64,000 nucleotides of DNA from Ammonifex thiophilus (GTDB lineage: Bacteria > Bacillota > Desulfotomaculia > Desulfotomaculales > Ammonificaceae). Positions 1 through 7,594 of this stretch are shown here, one piece after another. The notes under the pieces are model-generated. The model saw nothing but the letters and a program-made list of their open reading frames with translations, did no database searches and was not told the origin of the DNA. The position numbers and the translations under genes were made by a program. The stretch covers positions 310,001 through 374,000 of the forward strand of contig NZ_QSLN01000001.1 in the NCBI RefSeq assembly GCF_003368535.1, written 5' to 3'. The first letter of the stretch is position 1; every line of letters starts with the position of its first letter.

Positions 1-539
1 AGGCTTTTTGGCACGATGAGGAGGCCTATAGTGGGATCAGGCAGGCCATTTATCTGGGGGACTGGGAGAAGGTAGAAGAGATTTTGAGAGGAGCAGCAAG
101 GAGAGTTCGCGGGGCTAAGAGGAGGAGAAGAGAGAAGCTCTGGCAGTATCTCAAGGAGAACTGGTCGGGGATAGTTACCTCTTCTGTTGCGGAGCATCTG
201 GGGGCCATAGAGGGGCAGGTACAGCACAACGTGGCGCGGCGGATGAAGCGGTTGGGAGCCAGCTGGACGGAGGCAGGAGCAGACAGGATGGCGCGGGTTT
301 TGGCTGCTCGAGCCAACGGGGTGCTCGGGAGGCACACTTCTCGTTGGCCGGTACTGCTGGCCAGGCAAGAACATTTGGCTCAGGCGGTGCGGTTGGAGGT
401 AAAGCGGAAGATAGAGGAGGCGGAGAGTTGGCATAAAGCTGGGTTGCCGGCATTGAGAGGACAGTCTAGAGGAGCTCCATGGGTGAAGCATGTGCTGCGG
501 GAACTAAGCCGGCCTAGCCTCAGTAGTTTGATCCCTTAA
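1..539 (+). CDS. ISLre2-family (UPF0236-type) transposase, C-terminal part
   Basis: The reading frame is already open at base 3 and runs to the TAA at 537-539, so this is the last ~178 residues of a longer protein whose start lies outside the window. The stretch IEGQVQHNVARRMK followed by GASWTEAGADRMARVLAA matches my memory of the C-terminal half of ISLre2-type transposases, which are about 450-480 residues long. It is rich in Arg and Lys, as DNA-binding transposases are. No terminal inverted repeat could be identified just after the stop. Whether the complete gene is intact cannot be judged from here. Confidence 0.7.
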   Translation, partial: AFWHDEEAYSGIRQAIYLGDWEKVEEILRGAARRVRGAKRRRREKLWQYLKENWSGIVTSSVAEHLGAIEGQVQHNVARRMKRLGASWTEAGADRMARVLAARANGVLGRHTSRWPVLLARQEHLAQAVRLEVKRKIEEAESWHKAGLPALRGQSRGAPWVKHVLRELSRPSLSSLIP

Positions 540-604
540 TGGCGCAGGTACCGGGACTATCCTGGCGGCGAGGTTTCCATGAAGAGAAGTTTTCTCCCGA
601 ACCA

Positions 605-795
605 CCTACTAACTCTTGACGCGCACTTGAGAACGGCTTCGGTTTGTGGATCGGCGTGGACCTGGGCTTTAATAGTGACAAGGGGCACTCACGGTTCGCC
701 TCCTTTCCCTAGGCCTTTATGCCATTATACCGCGAGGGGGTCCGTGTATCCCCTCAATGAATTGAGGGGGATTACAGCCCCCTCGCGCTCCCTCG
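605..795 (-). pseudogene. TnpB (IS605/IS607-type) N-terminal remnant with element end
   Basis: This stretch matches 16270-16436, the 5' end of the second TnpB element in this window. Both have the run reading tgccattataccgcgaggg, the same AT-poor hairpin (cccctcaat / attgagggg here at 750-769) and the tail cccctcgcgctccc. On the minus strand only about the first 30-40 codons of tnpB remain, and the rest of the gene is gone. The similarity stops near 794, which is where the neighbouring HEPN-like coding sequence resumes. The remnant is therefore a dead element end that landed in, and truncated, that gene. Confidence 0.7.
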
Positions 796-974
796 TTTTT
801 CTTAAAGAGGTCTTCGAAACCGCAGTACAGGTTGTACAGCCGGAAGGCCAAGCTTTCCCACTCGGCGGAAGATTTAGGCTCCTTGCGCTCTTCCACTTTG
901 GCAAAGAGTTTTTCTATGGTTTCCACCTGGCTCTTGATTCTGGCGACAAGGATGCTCAGGCGGGCTTTTTCCAT
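717..974 (-). pseudogene. HEPN-domain protein (HepT-like), truncated by a TnpB element end
   Basis: The first ~60 residues look like a HEPN helical domain: MEKARLSILVARIKS, then a charged helix, then SLAFRLYNLYCGFEDLF. This is the pattern of HepT/DUF86-type proteins that pair with minimal nucleotidyltransferases. After LFKKN the frame runs into the element end at about 795 and the last ~25 residues are translated insertion sequence. The C-terminal Arg-x4-His motif needed for HEPN RNase activity is not present. The ATG sits 1 nt after the stop of the MNT gene upstream, the usual coupled arrangement of HEPN/MNT pairs. The protein is probably inactive. Confidence 0.6.
740..794. repeat. TnpB element end repeat, copy 1 (hairpin 750-769)
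   Basis: Near-identical to 16380-16436 in the same orientation. It contains a perfect 9-bp hairpin. A third copy of the hairpin alone is at 15080-15099. IS200/IS605-type transposases recognise subterminal hairpins like these, so this marks an element end. Confidence 0.7.
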
Positions 975-975
975 T

Positions 976-1314
976 TCAGACCCTCTCTTTTATGGTTTCT
1001 GCGAGGGGGTGGCACTCGAGCTGGACAAGATCGACATCGGTTCCCAGCTCGGAGGAGAGAAAAGCTGCTGTCGGGAAGAAGTCTTTATCATCGAGACCCG
1101 CTATGGCTATGTCGATATCTGATACGCCTGGGAGAAAGCGCCCGGGCTTCACCAGCGAACCGAAAATATACGCTTCCTCGAAGCTGTAGATCTGTGCCAG
1201 CCGCTCCAGTGCTTTAAAGGTTTGCTCGAGCAGCTTCTTGCGGACTTCTTCCCTTTCTTTTCGCTTCCTTTCCAGAACAGCATCTATGAGATGGGTAGAG
1301 AAACGTTCGCCCAC
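976..1314 (-). CDS. MNT-domain minimal nucleotidyltransferase (MntA-like antitoxin)
   Basis: 112 residues with a GTG start. The nucleotidyltransferase signature is visible: GS at residues 52-53, then SDIDIA at about 65-70, giving two of the three catalytic acidic residues. A third candidate is in DVDLVQLE near residue 95. In HEPN/MNT modules the MNT enzyme neutralises the HEPN RNase by adenylylating it. The partner gene follows immediately at 974 but is truncated, so this enzyme is probably an orphan antitoxin. The N-terminal Arg/Lys/Glu-rich helix is a common extension in the family. The family call is firm; present-day function is an inference. Confidence 0.75.
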   Translation of the reverse strand: MGERFSTHLIDAVLERKRKEREEVRKKLLEQTFKALERLAQIYSFEEAYIFGSLVKPGRFLPGVSDIDIAIAGLDDKDFFPTAAFLSSELGTDVDLVQLECHPLAETIKERV

Positions 1315-1382
1315 GGGCAGTTATGTCCCCACCTCTCTGGGCGAGCTGGCGGATGAGACCACATACGAGGAAAGGAGCTCTT

Positions 1383-1712
1383 TTAACCTTGCGATCTGCG
1401 CTCCAGTTCCCGGCGGATGCCCTCAGCTATCCAGGACCTCAAGAGAGTCTGATAGGGGATGTCCTTCTCCTTCGCTATACGCTTTGCTGCCTCTATCTGC
1501 GACACCCGCAGCCGTAGTGTGACCCGTTTGGTCTTCATTTTTTCGGCGAGCTCTGGGGCAAGTTCCAGCGGCTCTTCCAGGGGCTCCAGTAAGCCTCGCT
1601 CCATTGCTTCAGCGAAACTGTAACTGTTCCAGAACTCCCGCTCCTCCTCTTCGGAGGCAAATTCGGGTATCTGTTCACCCTTGAACTCTGGTAGCCCTTT
1701 CTTCTTCACCAT
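1383..1712 (-). CDS. brnA: BrnA/CopG-type antitoxin
   Basis: 109 residues. The N-terminal half carries the motif IPEFASEEEEREFWNSY, typical of BrnA-type antitoxins, where the acidic segment contacts the toxin. The C-terminal half, RVTLRLRVSQIEAAKRIA and PYQTLLRSWIAEG, is a ribbon-helix-helix DNA-binding fold. Its start overlaps the end of the brnT-like gene by 7 nt, so the pair is translationally coupled in the usual toxin-first order of brnTA. It would repress its own operon together with the toxin. Confidence 0.8.
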   Translation of the reverse strand: MVKKKGLPEFKGEQIPEFASEEEEREFWNSYSFAEAMERGLLEPLEEPLELAPELAEKMKTKRVTLRLRVSQIEAAKRIAKEKDIPYQTLLRSWIAEGIRRELERRSQG

Positions 1713-1993
1713 TCCCCACCACCTCTCTTCTCCCGGCGGTAATACCGTTTCTCGGCAGCTGTCATGTCGCGTGCAGTAATCACCCGGGCAACGCCGCCCG
1801 GTTTTACCATGAACACCACGAAGAGATAGCGTCCCGTGTTGGTGCGGCCCAGTGCAATCATCCGTCCCTTTTTCGTGCGCCGAAGTAGCGGGCTACTTCG
1901 AAGAACGCTTTCCACTTCTTCTGGCCTTACGCCATGCTTTTTCTCGATGTGTCCGGTGTTCCGGAAATCCCACTCAAACCGGGTTATCCTCAT
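1706..1993 (-). CDS. brnT: BrnT-type ribonuclease toxin
   Basis: 95 residues. It opens with FEWDFRNTGHIEKKHGV, close to the FEWDPxKxxxNxxKHGV opening of BrnT. This is followed by a GRTNTGRYLFVVFMV strand pair and the C-terminal VITARDMTAAEKRYY block, which matches the RxxSAR...ERxxY end of the family. BrnT is a RelE-fold mRNA-cleaving toxin. It overlaps brnA by 7 nt. Both genes look intact, so this is the only apparently functional toxin-antitoxin pair in the first 5 kb. Confidence 0.8.
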   Translation of the reverse strand: MRITRFEWDFRNTGHIEKKHGVRPEEVESVLRSSPLLRRTKKGRMIALGRTNTGRYLFVVFMVKPGGVARVITARDMTAAEKRYYRREKRGGGEW

Positions 1994-2017
1994 CTACCAC
2001 ACCTGTTTCCATTTTAA

Positions 2018-2233
2018 GAACTTTATATTGCTCCTGTCAATACGCTGTATGTCTTCGGATTGCGCCGAACCTCAGAGGTATCCAAAAAGCTACGCCAGGA
2101 CTGGGCCGGTGCCCTCAGCGACTTCCAGGATCAGTATACCGCGCTTGAACTGCAAAAAAGCTCTGGAGTGACGGGGGATCAAAGCGTGTACCTGGTTGAC
2201 ACCAACGTATGGTTGGAACATTTACTTAGCTAA
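2018..2233 (+). pseudogene. VapB-VapC-like remnant: antitoxin tail fused to PIN-toxin start
   Basis: One open frame reads a segment VSKKLRQDWAGALSDF..YTALELQK, like the C-terminal tail of a VapB-type antitoxin. About ten codons later it reads VYLVDTNVWLEHLLS and then stops. YLVDTNVWLE is the N-terminal strand of a PIN-domain RNase, with the first catalytic Asp. No start codon is obvious and the PIN domain ends after ~14 residues, about 65 bp before the IS256-type element. I read this as a collapsed toxin-antitoxin pair. The rest of 1994-2296 shows nothing else recognisable. Confidence 0.45.
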
Positions 2234-2296
2234 GCTAGATCTTAGATCTTGAACAGGACATAAGCTGAACGTCGGCATACTGCGGTCAAGTCCAAT

Positions 2297-3640
2297 TTTG
2301 TGTGTAAAAATCCCTCTGGTAGCCTTTGAGGCTTATTAGAGCCTTGTTAAGCTACCCCTTTCCCGATCTTATTGGTTTCGGCTTTAACTGTTCGTTCTTG
2401 CTCCTGCCTCCATATCCAGTACTCCGTCATGTCCAGGTAGCGGTGGCCGGTAGACCCTTCCCCGTCTATCTCCATGAGCACTGCTACCTGATCAGTCTCA
2501 ACGCCGCTTCTTCATTGGGGAAAATCCCTACTACCCTCTCCCGCTGGCGAATTTCGCGGTTCAGGCGTTCCATGGCATTGGTCGTACGCAAGCGCCGCCT
2601 AACCGGCTCCGGCAAAGCCATAACCGCCATGGCATCCTCAAAACCAGCCTCGAGCCTCTCTGTTGCCCTGGGCGCTACGGCCTCAAACTCTTGTACCACC
2701 TCCTCCAGGAGTAGTCTTGCCGTATCTATATCCGGCGCTTCAAAAATGTGCCTAAGGCGAGCATGAAGTTGCTTCTGCCAGGACTTGGGACACGCTTCCA
2801 GAATGTTGCGGGTAAAATGCGTCTGGCACCGCTGCCAACTCGCCCCCTGAAAGTGGATCATAATGGCGTTTACCAGCCACCTATGGTCATCCGAAACCAC
2901 CAGGTCAACGCCCTTAAGCCCTCGCTTCTTTAACCAGTCGAAGAATTCAGACCGGGTAGCCTCGGATTCGCCGTCCCCAATCATCAGCCCTAGAACTTCC
3001 CGGTAACCATCCCGGTTAACCCCGCAAGCCATAAGCACACTCTGGGATCTCACCCGCCCGCCTTTCCGCACCTTTATGACCAAAGCATCAACCAGAATAA
3101 AGGGATACTCCTTTTCGCTTAAATCTCGCTCATTCCAGGCCTTCACCAAAAGGTCAAGCCGTTTGCAGAGCTCGGATACCGTCGACTTGGAAAATTCCGT
3201 GCCGCATAGCTTCCATTGACCACCATCTCCATCAGGGCCAGCAACAATGCCTGCTCGCTCCGCTGGTAACGCTCAAACATTTCCGTAGAAAATTTGCCGG
3301 ACCTTACCCGGGGCACTTCCAGGACAAGCCGTCCGATCCGGGTTACAAGCGGCTTTTCCCGGTGGCCGTTGCGGTACGCTTGTCTTTCCTCTGTGCGCTC
3401 GTATGGTTTAGCTTTGAGCTGCTCTGTAACCTGAGCCTCGAGAATCTGGTTTGAGACTTGCTCCACCAACCGGGCCAGACCATCGTCCCGGGAAAACAAC
3501 TGTTGCAGAACCTCGCCATCTACGGTAACCTGGTAATGGGCCATCTTAAATCCCTCCTGTTAGTGTTGGTTGTGTCACTTCTTCAATCTACCAAAGGGGG
3601 TGGCCCTTCCTGCTTCTAACCACCCTTTTTACACACTATA
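2297..3640. mobile_element. IS256-type insertion sequence, degenerate
   Basis: The ends carry imperfect inverted repeats: tttgtgtgtaaaaa at 2297-2310 and its counterpart ctttttacacactata at about 3625-3640. They flank a single transposase gene on the minus strand. Element size of about 1.3 kb is normal for the IS256 family. The transposase is broken twice (see the gene entry), so the copy cannot move by itself. I did not find a convincing target-site duplication. Confidence 0.7.
2347..3544 (-). pseudogene. IS256-family mutator-type transposase, broken by two lesions
   Basis: The N-terminal part (3544 to about 3215) has the family's opening helices and the YRNGHREKPLVTRIG segment. After MEMVVNG the next residues that match the family (LCGTEFSKSTVSELCKRLDLL) are in another frame. 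About a dozen residues are missing, so a small out-of-frame deletion near 3210 is likely. The middle part has the catalytic region (FILVDALVIKVR, then VVSDDHRWLV) and the NAMERLNREIRQR block. It ends in a stop at 2484. The true C-terminus, LMEIDGEGSTGHRYLDMTEYW, continues in a different frame to a TAA at 2347-2349. So there are at least two frameshifts. Confidence 0.85.
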
Positions 3641-3745
3641 CCGGACGCTACTTACCAGAAAGTCCGCCGCTGAAGGCCCCGGCTTTTAAGCCTGGGGATG
3701 AAAGCGGCCTCAGATCGTGCCCTCAGATTGTGCTACAATGGAAGC

Positions 3746-5040
3746 ATGAAACGCACCAACGTCGTCCGGATCCTTCCGGATAAACAGCAGGAGCGAGTCC
3801 TGGAGATCATCGGGGATCGCTGCGCCGCCCTCTACAACGCCGTGACGTACAGGTGCAGGCAGGCGTTCTTCAAAGGAGAACCCGTGCCCTCCTACGAGGC
3901 CCTGTGCTCCGAGTTCAAGGAGCACCCGGCGTACAAAGCCCTGCCCGCCCACATAGGGCAGGAGGTCATCAAGAAAGCAAGGAAGGCGTGGAACTCCTAC
4001 TTCGCCTGCCTGAGATTGTACCGGAAAGGCAAGCTGGAGAAGCTGCCGCACATACCCCGCTACTGGAAGGACCGCCGGACGGGAAAGCGTATATTCCGCG
4101 TCATCCCCGTCAAGGCACCCACCTCCTACTCCCTGGATGCTCGTTGCCTCTCCCTCACACTGCCGCAGGACCTCCGGAAGAGGCAGGGAGATCGCTTGGT
4201 CCTGCGCACGAAGGGTTCTTGCGCTTCCACGGCCAACCTAAGACCCTGGAACTCAAGTACGACCCCGTAAAGAAGCGCTGGTACGCCCACCAGGTGGTGG
4301 AGGTGCCAGAACCGAGAAGGCCAGCCTGGCCTGAAAAGTACGCCGCCTGCGATTTGGGTGCGAGGGTCCTGGTCGCCCTGGCCGTCGAAGGGCTCGACCG
4401 CCAGATCCTCTTCTCCGCCCGGGAGGTCATCAAGGACTTCCTCTACTGGACCAGGCAAATTGCAAGGGAGCAGTCGAGGCTCAACCGGGCGGGAAGGAAA
4501 ACCTCCAGGAAGTTAAGGAGGCTTTATCAGCTCCGCGCCCGCAGGCTCAAACACGCCTTTGTAGCCCTGGCCGCAGAGATTGCCCGTGTCTTGAAGCAGC
4601 ACCGGGTGACCGTGCTGTTTCTTGAGGACCTGACGGGCATCCGGGAGGACATGGACTTCGGGCCGAAGAACTGGCCGGTGCACAACTTCTGGGCCTTCCG
4701 CATGTTAAGGAACCTCATCGAGGCCGCCTGCATCCGGGTCGGGATAAGAGTCGAGCCTGTCGAGCCGGAAGGGACTTCCTCCAGGTGCGCCGTCTGCGGG
4801 CATCCTGTCAGGCGGCCCGTCCGGCATAAAGCTGTGTGCGAGGAGTGCGGCCGCGTGTGGCACGCAGACGCCAACGCGGCGTTAAACATACTCCTTCAGG
4901 GCTCCTCGAAGGAGCACGGGGCGGAGGCCACGCCCCAGAAGCCGCTTGCCCTCCGGTGGAACCGCCACCGGTGGGTAGGCCGCTTCGAACCTGCCGCCGG
5001 TACGCTTAAAGCGGCGAGCGGTAGCCGGATGGCGGCTTAA
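3746..5040 (+). pseudogene. tnpB: TnpB RNA-guided nuclease, single frameshift
   Basis: The N-terminal domain runs from the ATG at 3746 (MKRTNVVRILPDKQQERVL) to about 4205. The C-terminal RuvC half continues one frame over from GFLRFHGQPKTLELKYDP at about 4212 to 5040. The RuvC acidic residues are all present: D in YAACDLGARV, E in VLFLEDLTGI and D in WHADANAALNIL. The zinc finger CAVCG...CEECG lies between the last two. One small indel near 4205 therefore separates an otherwise full-length (~430 residue) protein. No slippery heptamer is obvious, so decay is more likely than programmed frameshifting, but a sequencing error cannot be excluded. Confidence 0.8.
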
Positions 5041-5092
5041 AGCCGCCTGAAGGAATCCCCGGGCATAAAGCCCCGGGGAGGGAGTCAACCCA
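4985..5092 (+). ncRNA. Candidate TnpB guide (omega/re) RNA scaffold
   Basis: TnpB proteins use a non-coding RNA made from the 3' end of their own element, overlapping the end of the gene, with the guide copied from flanking DNA. Here the last codons and the sequence after the stop fold into two strong hairpins: ggcggctt/aaagccgcc across the stop (5030-5046), then ccccgggc/gccccgggg (5056-5077). The guide would begin just after the right end, near 5090. The hairpins are visible; their function is inferred from the family. Confidence 0.4.
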
Positions 5093-5169
5093 GAATTTCG
5101 GCCGCTCGTCCTTCTTTCTCCTTGCTCTTCCTCCTTCTCTATGCTAAAAGTGTGGTAAAAGCATAGCTT

Positions 5170-5331
5170 CCTCCGGCGGGTGTAAGGGAAGCGGGTGCAA
5201 GTCCCGCGCGGTCCCGCCCACTGTGACCGGGAGCTCGCCGCCCACTGTTCAAGCCACTGGGCTTCACGCCTGGGAAGGCCGGGCGGGGGGCGAGGAACGG
5301 AAGCCAGGAGACCTGCCCGTCGGGAGGGAGA
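5170..5331 (+). promoter_or_regulatory. Cobalamin (AdoCbl-type) riboswitch
   Basis: The conserved parts appear in order: gtgtaagggaagcgggtgca, then gtcccgcgcggtcccgcccactgtga (written here only as the core gcggtcccgcc and actgtga), and the closing B12-box-like gaagccaggagacctgcc at 5299-5317. The outer stem cctccggcggg pairs approximately with cccgtcgggagg. It lies just upstream of a BtuF-like lipoprotein gene on the same strand, the classic place for corrinoid feedback control of uptake. Confidence 0.92.
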
Positions 5332-5356
5332 AATCCGCGGCCTTGCGGGGTTAAGG

Positions 5357-5407
5357 CCGGGGCGAAAGGTTTTTTCGTCCCGGCGCAGGGCCGGGACTTT
5401 AAATTTT
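5357..5407 (+). terminator. Riboswitch expression platform: competing hairpin and terminator
   Basis: Two hairpins share bases. The first pairs ccggggcgaaa (5357-5367) with tttcgtcccgg (5373-5383). The second pairs tcccgg (5378-5383) with ccggga (5391-5396) and is followed by tttaaatttt. They cannot form together. This fits an antiterminator/terminator choice driven by the cobalamin riboswitch. Pairing is read by eye. Confidence 0.55.
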
Positions 5408-5425
5408 GGCAAAGGGGGAGGGAGT

Positions 5426-6541
5426 TTGCGGCGGTATCTTTCGGTGCTGGTGGTGGTCTTGCTCCTCGCGCTTCTGGCCGGTTGCCGGACGAGCACTTCT
5501 ACGGCGGAGAAGGCTCCTGCCAGGGAGCTCAAGCTGGCTTATGCCAAGGGTTTCCAGATCGAGTACCTTGAGAAGGGGTGCAAGCTGGTCACCGACGGGG
5601 ACGGGAAGAAGCTCCTGCTCTGCCCCCGGGGAGGAAAGCCCCCGGCCGGGTATGAAAACCTCCCGGTAGTCTACACGCCGGTCAAGCGGGTGGTGGTGCT
5701 CTCCACCACCCAGGCGGCCCTGCTCAAGCCCCTGGGGGAGCTGGGGAGCATCGTGGGGGTAAGCACCCCGGCCAAGGACTGGTACATCCCCGAGGTGAAG
5801 CGGGGGATAGAGGAGGGGCGGATCGCTTACCTGGGCAAGCTGGAGGCGCTCGACTACGAGAAGATCCTGGCTTTGAAGCCTGACGTGGTCTTCACCTTCA
5901 CCAAGGCCATGGGGGGCGACCAAGCGGCGGCTAGGCTCAGGGAGCTCGGGGTGCCGGTGGCGGTGGACAACGAGTGGCTGGAGGAAAACCCTCTGGGGAG
6001 GCTGGAGTGGGTCAAGTTTCTGGCCGCCTTTTACGACAAGGAGAAGGAGGCGGAGAGCTTCTTCGCCCAGACGGAGAAGAAGGTGCAGGAGCTGGCGGAC
6101 AAGCTTAAAAACGTGCCTAGAACCAAGGTGGTGTGGGTGAGCGTCTGGGGCGGGAAGGTCTACGTTCCCCGCGGTAACTCCTACACCGCGCAGCTCATAG
6201 CCATGGCCGGCGGGGACTATCTGATGAAAAACCTGGAAGGGGTGGGCTCGGCGCAAATAACCCCGGAAGAATTTTACCGGCAGGCGCGGGAGGCGGAGGT
6301 CATGATCTACGCCTCCAGCCCCAACTACGGCACAAAGTCGGTTAAGGATGTCCTCAAGCAAGCCCCTCTATGGAAGGATCTTCCGGTTATCCAGCAGGGC
6401 AGGGTTTACTGCCTGGCACCGGATTACTGGCAGAGCCTGGATGAACTCACGCAGCAGCTTCAGGATCTAGCGGCCATCTTCCACCCAGATATGTTTCCGG
6501 GGCACGAGAGCAAGCAGTTTTTGAAGCTGCCTAAGGAGTAG
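5426..6541 (+). CDS. btuF: Corrinoid ABC transporter substrate-binding lipoprotein (BtuF-like)
   Basis: 371 residues from a TTG at 5426, chosen because aaagggggagggag precedes it at good spacing and it gives a clean lipoprotein signal: MRRYLSVLVVVLLLALLAGC, with Cys about 20 as the lipid anchor. The mature protein is a FecB/BtuF-type two-lobed binding protein, with VKRVVVLSTTQAALLKPLGEL at the start of the first lobe and EALDYEKILALKPDVVFTF typical of the family. It stands downstream of a cobalamin riboswitch and 2 nt upstream of the permease gene, so corrinoid is the likely ligand. An unusual short Cys-containing segment (LEKGCKLVTD..KKLLLCP) precedes the first lobe. Confidence 0.85.
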   Translation: MRRYLSVLVVVLLLALLAGCRTSTSTAEKAPARELKLAYAKGFQIEYLEKGCKLVTDGDGKKLLLCPRGGKPPAGYENLPVVYTPVKRVVVLSTTQAALLKPLGELGSIVGVSTPAKDWYIPEVKRGIEEGRIAYLGKLEALDYEKILALKPDVVFTFTKAMGGDQAAARLRELGVPVAVDNEWLEENPLGRLEWVKFLAAFYDKEKEAESFFAQTEKKVQELADKLKNVPRTKVVWVSVWGGKVYVPRGNSYTAQLIAMAGGDYLMKNLEGVGSAQITPEEFYRQAREAEVMIYASSPNYGTKSVKDVLKQAPLWKDLPVIQQGRVYCLAPDYWQSLDELTQQLQDLAAIFHPDMFPGHESKQFLKLPKE

Positions 6542-6543
6542 CG

Positions 6544-7548
6544 ATGCGCCGCTTTCACTGGGCTTTCTTCCTGGGCTTTGTGATCCTGGTATTTGGGGTG
6601 CTGGTGGCGAGCCTTGGCTGGGGTTCGGTTAAAGTGCCGCCGGGGAAGGTGCTGGCGGTGCTGCTGCATCCCGGACGCCCCGGGTTGGCGGAGGCGGTGG
6701 TGGTCAAAATCCGCCTCCCCCGGGCCCTGGGGGCGCTGCTGGGCGGGGCGGCCTTGGGGGTGAGCGGGCTTTTGCTGCAGGTCTTCTTCCGCAACCCCAT
6801 CGTCAGCCCTTACGTCCTGGGGATTTCTTCGGGGGCTTCTCTGGCGGTGGGCATCCTGGCGTTAAGCGCCCTCACCGCCGGCCTTTCCCTGACTCCCTCC
6901 CTTCTAGCGCTGGCGGCCTTTGCCGGAGCCTTTGTGGTCACGGCGGCGGTGGCGGCGCTAGCTCCCCGCACTCGCTCGGTGGTGACCCTGCTGGTTATCG
7001 GTCTCATGTTTGGCTACCTGGCCTCAGCCTGTACCAGTATCCTCCTGGCCTTCGCCGAGAAGGAGCGGGTGCACGGCTTTTACCTCTGGACCTTCGGCAG
7101 CTTCGCTCCTATGGACTGGGGCAAGGTGACGGTGCTGGCGGCAGCCGGCCTTCCCCTTCTGTTCTCTTCCTTTCTTTTGGGCAAGGCGCTCAACGCCTAC
7201 CAGGGGGGAGAGGAGTACGCTCTGAGCGTGGGACTTGACGTGCGGCGCTTTAGGGTGGCGGTGGTGGTGCTTTCTAGCGCCCTAGCCGGGCTGGTGACCG
7301 CCTTTGCCGGCCCGGTGGCTTTTATCGGCCTGGCCGTACCCCACCTGGCCCGGCTCGTTTTGCGCACGGCCGACAACCGGGTGCTCATACCGGCAGTGAT
7401 CCTCCTGGGGGCGGCGGTTACGGGACTCTGCGACCTTCTGGCCCGGCAGCTTTTCTGCCCGGTGGAGCTCCCCATCACCGCTGTCACTTCCCTCTTCGGA
7501 GCCCCTTTGGTCATAGGGTTTCTTCTGAAGGGGAAGGTGAGGATGTAG
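6544..7548 (+). CDS. btuC: Corrinoid ABC transporter permease (FecCD/BtuC family)
   Basis: 334 residues with about ten membrane helices. Family landmarks include VKIRLPRALGALLGGAALG near residue 55, FRNPIVSPYVLGISSGA near 82 and, at the C-terminal end, GPVAFIGLAVPHLARL, which contains the coupling-helix region that contacts the ATPase. It starts 2 nt after btuF and ends 46 nt before the ATPase gene, in a single riboswitch-controlled operon. It would dimerise in the cytoplasmic membrane to form the translocation path. Confidence 0.9.
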   Translation: MRRFHWAFFLGFVILVFGVLVASLGWGSVKVPPGKVLAVLLHPGRPGLAEAVVVKIRLPRALGALLGGAALGVSGLLLQVFFRNPIVSPYVLGISSGASLAVGILALSALTAGLSLTPSLLALAAFAGAFVVTAAVAALAPRTRSVVTLLVIGLMFGYLASACTSILLAFAEKERVHGFYLWTFGSFAPMDWGKVTVLAAAGLPLLFSSFLLGKALNAYQGGEEYALSVGLDVRRFRVAVVVLSSALAGLVTAFAGPVAFIGLAVPHLARLVLRTADNRVLIPAVILLGAAVTGLCDLLARQLFCPVELPITAVTSLFGAPLVIGFLLKGKVRM

Positions 7549-7594
7549 CCGGGACCGGGGAAATAACCCGCTAATCTTTCTTTTCTAGCTGAAG

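Larger units (their letters stand above)
3650..5092 (+). mobile_element. IS200/IS605-superfamily element encoding only TnpB
   Basis: A tnpB gene with no tnpA is flanked by GC-rich hairpins: ccccggctt/aagcctgggg at 3676-3696 on the left and ccccgggc/gccccgggg at about 5056-5077 on the right. The right hairpin directly follows a second near-palindrome that spans the tnpB stop codon (5030-5046). Boundaries are estimated from hairpin positions and from the start of unrelated sequence. The ends differ from those of the other TnpB element at 15-16.4 kb, so the two are separate lineages. Confidence 0.6.

Noticed and set aside
1994-2296. Further gene upstream of the IS256-type element
   Set aside because: Only the short VapBC-like remnant is interpretable; other frames there are too short and resemble nothing.
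5195-5425. Longer N-terminus for the BtuF-like protein
   Set aside because: It would translate the cobalamin riboswitch and bury the lipoprotein signal; the TTG at 5426 gives a clean signal and ribosome-binding site.
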